Below, piece by piece: positions 14,366 to 20,253 of a DNA stretch of 20,253 nt (position 1 is the first letter of the stretch; each line of letters opens with the position of its first letter). The notes beneath the pieces were generated by a model that was not told the origin of the DNA, ran no database searches, and saw nothing but the letters and a program-made list of their open reading frames with translations. The position numbers and the translations under genes were made by a program. Source of the stretch: Burkholderiales bacterium (GTDB lineage Bacteria; Pseudomonadota; Gammaproteobacteria; Burkholderiales; Burkholderiaceae); assembly GCA_947372535.1 (NCBI GenBank), contig CANBUA010000050.1:1-20253 (forward strand), read 5' to 3'.

Positions 14366-15256
14366 TCAAGGGGGCAGCAGGAATTCACTGATGAGATTCG
14401 CGGTGCTTTCTGGCCGCTCCTGCATGAAGCAATGACCACCCTCGACTTGGAGTGCGGAAGCCACCGGGTTGCTGGCGATCCATTGGGCGGCCGAGCTCAA
14501 CACGAAGTCGAAGGTGTGCTCACCGTGGATCAGCAAGGTTGGCGTCTTGACTTGACGCAATGCCGACCACACGCCAGTGGCCGCCGAACTGAAGATCTCG
14601 GCCTCACGCTGGGGATCGCATTTGAGCTCGACCCCGCCATCTGCTGAGGACCTCATGGCGTGCGTGACAAAAGCTTGCAAGGCATCCTCGCGCCAGCCTT
14701 TGTAAGTGCCACGGCCACGCAGTCCGTCCGCCGCGCTGGTGCGGTCAGGCCAATGGCGGCGCCGACGCCTTGCGCTGCGGGCCATGGCGTGGTGGCCGCT
14801 CAGGCCCAGCCCCTCGGCCATGGTGACGGCCAGGGCCAGCATGGCCGGCATCAGAACAGGGTCCAGCACGACGGCTCGGTGGAACAGCTTGGGTCGCGTG
14901 GCCAGCATCAGGCAGGTGAGCACGCCGCCGAAGCTGTGGCCCACCGCCATGCAGGGCACCGTGCCGAACAGTGCGCGTTGATGACGCTCGAAGGCCTCCA
15001 GCGCGATGTCGGCATTGCGGTTCCAGCCCACAAAACGCTCGCCGTGGTCACTGTCGCCGTGCCCCTGGACATCGCTCAGCCAGAGGTCGAAATGCTCGCT
15101 CAGGGCGACCAGCATGGGCTCATAAGCCAGGCCGCAGAACCCATTGCCATGCAGGAAGTGCAGCACGGGTTTGCCTGAGGGCGGCGAATGCTGACCACGC
15201 ACGGTGAAGCCTTCGCGCGGCGTGTAGGTCCAGGGGATCAGGTGGAGTGAGGGCAT
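14366..15256 (-). CDS. alpha/beta hydrolase
   Basis: This is a 296-aa cytoplasmic alpha/beta-hydrolase-fold enzyme. The oxyanion-hole loop is HGNGF (36-40) and the nucleophile elbow is GHSFGG with Ser108. The catalytic histidine is His275 in GGHCFMQE. The acid is probably Asp250 (or Glu246) in GEHTFDF. The lid region (about 150-195) is arginine-rich. The family covers esterases, lipases and C-C hydrolases; the substrate cannot be told from sequence. It is divergent from the TetR-family gene with only 38 bases between starts, so it may share that regulator. The ribosome-binding site is poor. It is upstream of, and co-directional with, the chemotaxis receptor, which has its own promoter. Confidence 0.88.
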   Translation of the reverse strand: MPSLHLIPWTYTPREGFTVRGQHSPPSGKPVLHFLHGNGFCGLAYEPMLVALSEHFDLWLSDVQGHGDSDHGERFVGWNRNADIALEAFERHQRALFGTVPCMAVGHSFGGVLTCLMLATRPKLFHRAVVLDPVLMPAMLALAVTMAEGLGLSGHHAMARSARRRRRHWPDRTSAADGLRGRGTYKGWREDALQAFVTHAMRSSADGGVELKCDPQREAEIFSSAATGVWSALRQVKTPTLLIHGEHTFDFVLSSAAQWIASNPVASALQVEGGHCFMQERPESTANLISEFLLPP

Positions 15257-15273
15257 GTCGGACGCAATCGGCC

Positions 15274-15298
15274 AGGATGAACTAACATGCTCGCATGA
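15274..15298 (+). promoter_or_regulatory. ribosome-binding site with three-codon leader ORF and palindrome at the TetR start
   Basis: AGGA (15274-15277) is 9 bases from ATG 15287, which opens only ATG-CTC-GCA-TGA. The stop of this mini-ORF overlaps the ATG of the TetR gene (15295) as ATGA. A stop codon in the TetR frame at 15283-15285 rules out an earlier TetR start. The same stretch is a 12-bp palindrome, CATGC-TC-GCATG (15286-15297), which could be part of a TetR operator. Coupled re-initiation at 15295 is possible. Confidence 0.35.
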
Positions 15299-16041
15299 AA
15301 ATCAATCAAGCGCTTGATTTGCGTGAGACGGATGCCGCCGATGCCCCTGATTCAGGGGCAGGGCGCGGCGTGCGATCCCGTGAGCGCCTGATCGACGAGG
15401 CCACCCGCATCTTTGCCGACAAGGGCTTTGCCAAGGCTTCGACCCGCGAAATATGCCTGGCAGCCGGGGTCAACGTGGCGTCCATCCACTATTACTTCGG
15501 CGACAAGGCCGGCCTGTACCGGGCCGTGCTGCTGCGCCCGTTGGAAGAGGTGCAGGTGGCTTTTGCGCAGTTCGACAGCCCCGACCTGTCTTTGAGCCAG
15601 GCCTTGCACCGCCTGATGAGCGCCTTGCTGTGCCCCTGGGGCCTGGATGAAAAAGCCACCTGGATCATGCGGTTGCACCTGCGCGAGATGGTCGAGCCAA
15701 CGCATGACTACAAGGATGTGTTTGTCCAGCAGATCCTGCCGCATCATCACAGTTTGGTCGGCCTGTTGGCGCGCCACGTGGGTGTCGGTGAGCCAGACGA
15801 GGCCCTGCAGCAGCTGGCTTTTGCCCTGGTGGCCATGGTGCACGACTATGGGCTGTCACGGGATTTCATGAACATCCTGGCCCCCGGCCTGCTTCAAGGT
15901 CCCAAGGCGCTGGACACGGTGCTGGATCGCCTGGTTGGATACGGTGTGGCGCTGGTCGGCCACGAAAGGGAGCGCCGCCTCGCCGCGGCCATTGACGACA
16001 AGACAGGCACAAGTGCCAGGACAAAAGGAAAAAAACCATGA
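15295..16041 (+). CDS. TetR/AcrR-family regulator, CecR-like (DUF1956 C-terminal)
   Basis: This is a 248-aa transcriptional repressor. The N-terminal TetR helix-turn-helix is at about 29-75. It includes RLIDEATRIFADKGF, then TREICLAAGVNVASIHYYFGDKAGLY, the recognition-helix and hinge pattern of the family. The C-terminal ligand-binding part (about 95-225) contains LHLREMVEPT and resembles the DUF1956 type seen in E. coli CecR (YbiH). A disordered stretch of about 25 residues precedes the HTH, and the end is Lys-rich. It probably represses its own operon with the efflux adaptor and pump, and perhaps the divergent hydrolase, with release by a toxic small molecule. Its stop overlaps the adaptor start as ATGA. 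Confidence 0.9.
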   Translation: MKINQALDLRETDAADAPDSGAGRGVRSRERLIDEATRIFADKGFAKASTREICLAAGVNVASIHYYFGDKAGLYRAVLLRPLEEVQVAFAQFDSPDLSLSQALHRLMSALLCPWGLDEKATWIMRLHLREMVEPTHDYKDVFVQQILPHHHSLVGLLARHVGVGEPDEALQQLAFALVAMVHDYGLSRDFMNILAPGLLQGPKALDTVLDRLVGYGVALVGHERERRLAAAIDDKTGTSARTKGKKP

Positions 16042-17186
16042 CTGCTGAGATCGCTCACCGCCGCCGCCCGGCCACGGTCCTGTTGCTGGTCGCTGTGGCG
16101 TTGGCCATGGGGGCCTGCGGCAAGAAAGACGATGCCGCCAAGGCCTCTTCGGACGCGGCCAGCAAGGCCAAGGTCCAGCCCTCGCTCACGGTTGAAACCG
16201 TCAAGCCCGAGGCCGTTTTCTGGCCGGTGTCCGTGCAGGCCAACGGTTCCGTGGCCGCCTGGCAGGAGGCCGTGATCGGCGCGGAAGTCAGCGGACTCAA
16301 GGTGCTCGATGTGCTTGTCAACGTCGGTGAGCCCGTGCGCCGTGGCCAGGTGCTGGCCACCTTGCGCAAAGACGCCTTGACCACCGAGACCACGGCCACG
16401 CGATCCCAGTTGATTGAGGCCACTGCCTTGCTGGCCGAAGCCCGCCTCAATGCCGAGCGTGCGCGCAAACTCAAACTGGCCGATGCCGTCAGCGAGGCCG
16501 AGGCCCAGCGCGCCATCACGGCCGAGCAAACCGCTGTGGCCCGCGTCGAAGCACTCAAGGCGCAACTGTCGGGCAGCGAGATCCGCATGGGCCAGAGCCA
16601 GATCTTGGCCTCTGACGATGGGGTCATCTCAGCGCGTACGGTCACTGCGGGCTCCGTGGTGGCGCCGGGGCAGGAGTTGTTCCGATTGATTCGCCAAGGC
16701 CGTCTTGAATGGCGCGCCGAGGTGGTCTCGACCGACCTGGCACGCATCAAGCCCGGCATGCCCGTGAAAGTCAGCGCGGCCAATGGCCCTGAGGTGGCAG
16801 GCCGTGTGCGCATGGTCGCCCCGACCGTAGACCCGGCCACGCGCAATGGCCTGGTCTACGTCGATCTGCCAACGGCTGCCGCACAGAATGCGGGGGTCAA
16901 GGCCGGCATGTTCGCCAAAGGCAACTTCGCCGTCGGGCTGGCCAAGGGGCTGAGTCTGCCGCAGACCGCCGTGCTGCTGCGCGATGGCTACACCTACGTC
17001 ATGCAGGTGGGCGAGGGCGGCCGCGTCATCGAGAAGAAGGTCAGCGTGGGCCGACGTGAAGCCGACAAGGTAGAGATCACCGAAGGCCTGGCCGAGGGCG
17101 TGCCGGTGATCGCCTCAGGCCTGGGCTTCCTGACCGATGGCGACACGGTTCGGGTGCTTGAATCCAGCGGCGCTGCTAAACGCTGA
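16038..17186 (+). CDS. RND efflux periplasmic adaptor (membrane fusion lipoprotein)
   Basis: This is a 382-aa adaptor linking an inner-membrane RND pump to an outer-membrane channel. It has a lipoprotein-type signal (hydrophobic core about 12-24, lipobox-like MGAC with Cys27). The two halves of a lipoyl domain are at about 75-108 and 185-215. They flank an alpha-helical hairpin rich in Ala/Glu/Arg (about 110-180). A beta-barrel domain follows at about 215-295, with a membrane-proximal domain to the end. A strong ribosome-binding site (AAGGA, 16025-16029) lies upstream. The start overlaps the TetR stop and the pump starts 9 bases after its stop, so all three genes are one operon. No outer-membrane factor gene is in view. 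Confidence 0.93.
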   Translation: MTAEIAHRRRPATVLLLVAVALAMGACGKKDDAAKASSDAASKAKVQPSLTVETVKPEAVFWPVSVQANGSVAAWQEAVIGAEVSGLKVLDVLVNVGEPVRRGQVLATLRKDALTTETTATRSQLIEATALLAEARLNAERARKLKLADAVSEAEAQRAITAEQTAVARVEALKAQLSGSEIRMGQSQILASDDGVISARTVTAGSVVAPGQELFRLIRQGRLEWRAEVVSTDLARIKPGMPVKVSAANGPEVAGRVRMVAPTVDPATRNGLVYVDLPTAAAQNAGVKAGMFAKGNFAVGLAKGLSLPQTAVLLRDGYTYVMQVGEGGRVIEKKVSVGRREADKVEITEGLAEGVPVIASGLGFLTDGDTVRVLESSGAAKR

Positions 17187-17195
17187 GGACCGGCC

Positions 17196-20100
17196 ATGAA
17201 CATCAATGTGTCATCGTGGTCCATCAAGAACCCCATCCCGGCGGTGATGCTCTTCATCATGCTGACGGCCATGGGCCTGCTGGGTTTTTCGCGGATGAAG
17301 ATCCAGAACTTCCCGGACATCGACCTGCCCACGGTGGCCGTCTCTGCGTCCTTGCCAGGTGCCTCGCCCGCACAGCTGGAAACCGAGGTCGCCCGCAAGA
17401 TCGAGAACTCGGTGGCGACCTTGCAAAACGTCAAGCACATCTACACCAAGGTGCAGGACGGCATCGCCACCATCACGGTCGAGTTCCGGCTTGAAAAACC
17501 GACGCAGGAAGCGCTCGACGACGTGCGCGATGCGGTGTCGCGCATCCGCTCTGATTTGCCCGGCGACCTGCGCGATCCGGTGATCACCAAGGTCAACTTG
17601 GCCGGCCTGCCCATTCTGACTTTCACGGCCGCGTCCACCCGCTTGGACAGCGAGGCCCTGTCGTGGTTCGTGGACCACGACATCACCAAGCGGTTGCTGG
17701 CCGTCAAGGGCGTGGGTGCCGTCACCCGCGTGGGCGGCGTGACGCGGGAGGTCAGTGTGGAGCTCGATCCGGCCAAGCTCCTGGCCCTCAATGCCTCGGC
17801 CGCCGACATCTCGCGCCAGCTCAAGCAGACGCAGCAGGAAGCCTCGGGCGGCCGTGTGGACTTGGGTGGCGCCGAGCAGACCGTCCGCACCATCGCCACG
17901 GTGCAGACCGCGCAAGAGCTGGCGGCCCTGAACATCACCTTGAGCGATGGCCGCCGGATCAGGCTTGATCAGGTGGCCACGGTCGCCGACACGGTGTCCG
18001 AGCAGCGCTCGGCGGCGTTGATCAATGGCAAGCCCGCCGTGGCTTTCGAGATCATCCGCTCGCTCAAGGCTGGTGAGGTGGAGGTCTCCGATGGCGTGCA
18101 CAAGGCCTTGGCCGAGCTGCGCACCCAGCACCCCGAGATCACCATCGACGAGGCTTTCAACTTCGTCACGCCGGTGGAAGAGAACTACGACGGCTCCATG
18201 ATGCTGCTGTACGAAGGCGGCCTGCTGGCCGTCATCGTGGTCTGGCTCTTCTTGCGTGATTGGCGCGCAACCCTGGTGGCGGCGGCGGCCTTGCCCTTGT
18301 CGGTGATCCCGGCATTCGGGGCCATGTACCTCTTCGGTTTCTCGATCAACGTGGTGACCCTGCTGTCGATGTCGCTGGTGGTGGGCATCCTGGTGGACGA
18401 TGCCATCGTAGAGATCGAGAACATCATCCGTCACCTGCGCATGGGCAAGACGCCTCTGGCGGCGGCGATGGAGGCGGCCGACGAAATCGGTCTGGCGGTG
18501 ATCGCCACGACCTTCACATTGATCGCGGTCTTCCTGCCCACGGCATTCATGGGCGGCGTACCCGGCAAGTTCTTCGTGCAGTTCGGCTGGACGGCGGCGA
18601 TCGCGGTGTTTTTCTCGCTGGTCGTGGCACGAATGCTGACCCCCATGATGGCGGCCTACTTGCTCAAGCCCATTGTGAAAGAGCATCCGGATCCTGCGTG
18701 GATGACTCGTTACCTGGGCTGGGCGAAATGGTGCCTCAACCACCGTTGGTGGACTTTGCTGATCACCGTTTGTTTCACGGCGGGATCCGTGATGCTTCTG
18801 TTCAAGCTCGAAACCGGCTTCCTGCCACCCGACGACTTGTCGCAAACGCAGGTCTCTGTCACCTTGCCGCCGGGCAGCAACTTCAAGCAGACCGAGGCCA
18901 TGGCGGCCAGGGCGCTGGCCATCGTGCAGAAGAACGAGCATGTCAAGCTGGTCTACACCGCCATCGGTGGCGGTAGCGCGGGCGCCGATCCTTTTGCGCC
19001 GCGTGGCATGGGCGAAGTGCGCAAGGCCACGCTGACGCTCAACCTCACGCACCGAACCAAGCGCAAGGGCATCAGCAAGCAGGACATCGAAGGCCAGTTG
19101 CGCGATGCCCTCGGGGTGCTGCCGGGCGTGCGCGTGCACGTCGGTTTCGGCGGATCGGCCGAGCGTTACATCTTGGTCCTGGCCGGCGAAGACGGCGATG
19201 CCTTGAGCGCTCATGCGCAGAAGGTCGGGCGAGAGTTGCGCACCATTCCCGGCATTGGCGGCGTCACCTCCACCTCCAGCCTGGTCAGGCCGGAGTTGAT
19301 CATCCGACCCGATGCGGCGCGTGCCGCCGACCTGGGCGTGACCACGGCCGCGATCGCTGACACCGTGCGCGTGGCCACCCTGGGCGACTATGACCAGGCC
19401 TTGCCCAAGCTCAACCTGACGCAGCGCCAGGTCCCTGTGGTGATCCGCCTGCCCTTGAAGGCCCGAGCCGACATCGATGTGATCAGCCGCCTGCCGGTGC
19501 CTGGCGTGCGCGGCCCTGTGCCTTTGTCCAGTGTGGCCGACATCGGCATGGACAGCGGCCCGGCCGAGATCGACCGCTACGACCGGCTGCGCAACATCAA
19601 TTTCGAGATCGAGTTGAATCAGTTGCCTCTGGGCGAGGTCGAGAAGCTGGCGCAGGCTTTGCCCAGCCTCAAGACTTTGCCGCCGGGCGTGATCCGCACC
19701 ACGGTGGGTGACGCTGAGGCCATGGCCGATCTGTTCTCCAGCTTCGGCATCGCGATGCTGACGGGCGTGATGTGCATCTACATCGTGCTGGTGCTGCTGT
19801 TCAAGGGCTTTGTGCAGCCGGCGACCATCCTGGTGGCGCTGGTGCTGTCGATCCCGGGTGCATTCGTGGGGCTCTACATCACGAACACGGCCTTGTCGAT
19901 GCCTTCGATGATCGGTCTGATCATGCTGATGGGCATCGCGACCAAGAACTCGATTTTATTGGTGGACTATGTGCTGATCGCTCGCAATGAACATGGGCTC
20001 AATCGCTGGGAGGCGGTGATCGATGCCTGCCATAAGCGAGCCCGGCCCATCATCATGACGACCATCGCCATGGGGGCGGGCATGGTGCCGATCGCCCTGG

Positions 20101-20253
20101 GGATCGGTGTGGACCCGAGCTTCCGTTCGCCCATGGCGATCGTGGTGATCGGGGGCTTGATCACGTCGACCTTCCTGAGTCTGCTGGTGATTCCGGTGGT
20201 GTTCACGTTTGTGGATGACTTGATTCAGTGGAGTCATCGGATGGTGACGCGGC
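17196..20253 (+). CDS. RND-family efflux pump, inner-membrane permease (right end cut off)
   Basis: This is at least 1,019 residues, open to the window edge; family members are about 1,020-1,060, so only the tail is missing. It begins MNINVSSWSIKNPIPAVML, the usual first membrane segment. It repeats the two-fold RND plan: membrane segment, periplasmic domain, five-segment block, twice over. The proton-relay residues are present: Asp401-Asp402 in GILVDDAIVEIEN and Lys917 in ATKNSILLVDY. These correspond to AcrB D407, D408 and K940. It exports hydrophobic compounds from the periplasm or membrane using proton influx; the actual substrate is unknown. AGGA (17186-17189) overlaps the adaptor stop, 6 bases before the ATG, giving tight translational coupling. 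A heavy-metal (HME) type is unlikely given the TetR context. Confidence 0.93.
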   Translation, partial: MNINVSSWSIKNPIPAVMLFIMLTAMGLLGFSRMKIQNFPDIDLPTVAVSASLPGASPAQLETEVARKIENSVATLQNVKHIYTKVQDGIATITVEFRLEKPTQEALDDVRDAVSRIRSDLPGDLRDPVITKVNLAGLPILTFTAASTRLDSEALSWFVDHDITKRLLAVKGVGAVTRVGGVTREVSVELDPAKLLALNASAADISRQLKQTQQEASGGRVDLGGAEQTVRTIATVQTAQELAALNITLSDGRRIRLDQVATVADTVSEQRSAALINGKPAVAFEIIRSLKAGEVEVSDGVHKALAELRTQHPEITIDEAFNFVTPVEENYDGSMMLLYEGGLLAVIVVWLFLRDWRATLVAAAALPLSVIPAFGAMYLFGFSINVVTLLSMSLVVGILVDDAIVEIENIIRHLRMGKTPLAAAMEAADEIGLAVIATTFTLIAVFLPTAFMGGVPGKFFVQFGWTAAIAVFFSLVVARMLTPMMAAYLLKPIVKEHPDPAWMTRYLGWAKWCLNHRWWTLLITVCFTAGSVMLLFKLETGFLPPDDLSQTQVSVTLPPGSNFKQTEAMAARALAIVQKNEHVKLVYTAIGGGSAGADPFAPRGMGEVRKATLTLNLTHRTKRKGISKQDIEGQLRDALGVLPGVRVHVGFGGSAERYILVLAGEDGDALSAHAQKVGRELRTIPGIGGVTSTSSLVRPELIIRPDAARAADLGVTTAAIADTVRVATLGDYDQALPKLNLTQRQVPVVIRLPLKARADIDVISRLPVPGVRGPVPLSSVADIGMDSGPAEIDRYDRLRNINFEIELNQLPLGEVEKLAQALPSLKTLPPGVIRTTVGDAEAMADLFSSFGIAMLTGVMCIYIVLVLLFKGFVQPATILVALVLSIPGAFVGLYITNTALSMPSMIGLIMLMGIATKNSILLVDYVLIARNEHGLNRWEAVIDACHKRARPIIMTTIAMGAGMVPIALGIGVDPSFRSPMAIVVIGGLITSTFLSLLVIPVVFTFVDDLIQWSHRMVTR

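Noticed and set aside
17211..19214. 667-residue open frame antisense to the RND pump
   Set aside because: The + strand frame has intact RND motifs and operon structure. The antisense product is His/Arg/Gln/Asp-rich and has no family resemblance.

Overview
The window looks like chromosomal DNA of a betaproteobacterium of the order Burkholderiales (Comamonadaceae / Leptothrix-Aquabacterium-Roseateles type). The evidence is high GC, a Burkholderiales-like tRNA-Thr(CGU), a PEP-CTERM/exosortase substrate, a sigma-28-controlled chemotaxis receptor, a large-subunit catalase and a TetR-RND efflux operon. The assignment to order is inference from gene content; there is no rRNA or marker gene to confirm it. 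No integrase, transposase, IS end, CRISPR array or phage gene was seen.

Layout. (1) 1-200: tRNA-Thr(CGU) with an extended -10 promoter and a strong Rho-independent terminator. (2) 342-6041: a block of secreted proteins. Two HAF-repeat-like exported proteins lie on + (342-1496, 1510-2631). A PEP-CTERM protein is convergent to them (2642-3334, -). Two tandem paralogous exported HAF-like proteins follow on - (3484-4698, 4854-6041). All five have N-terminal signal peptides. This is the least understood part of the window. (3) 6247-7785 (+): an NYN-domain ribonuclease-like protein with two LOTUS/OST-HTH-like domains and an extra C-terminal domain. (4) 7789-11814 (-): apparent operon katE (HPII-type catalase) - yihY/brkB-like membrane protein - DUF4337 membrane protein. 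(5) 11990-12628 (+): a nitrobindin-like heme-binding beta-barrel protein divergent from katE, with an 18-bp palindrome between the two. (6) 12661-14211 (-): a methyl-accepting chemotaxis protein preceded by a near-consensus sigma-28 (FliA) promoter. (7) 14366-15256 (-): an alpha/beta hydrolase. (8) 15295-20253 (+): a TetR regulator with a CecR/DUF1956-like C-terminal part, a lipoprotein RND periplasmic adaptor and an RND inner-membrane pump. The pump runs off the right edge. The three genes are tightly coupled by an ATGA overlap and a 9-nt gap.

How the genes work together. The katE operon and the divergent nitrobindin-like gene form a plausible heme-protein stress island (peroxide, possibly NO or peroxynitrite). 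The TetR-adaptor-pump unit is a self-regulated multidrug or solvent efflux operon whose outer-membrane factor is not in view. The five exported proteins at the left could be surface or matrix components. The PEP-CTERM protein implies an exosortase system elsewhere in the genome.
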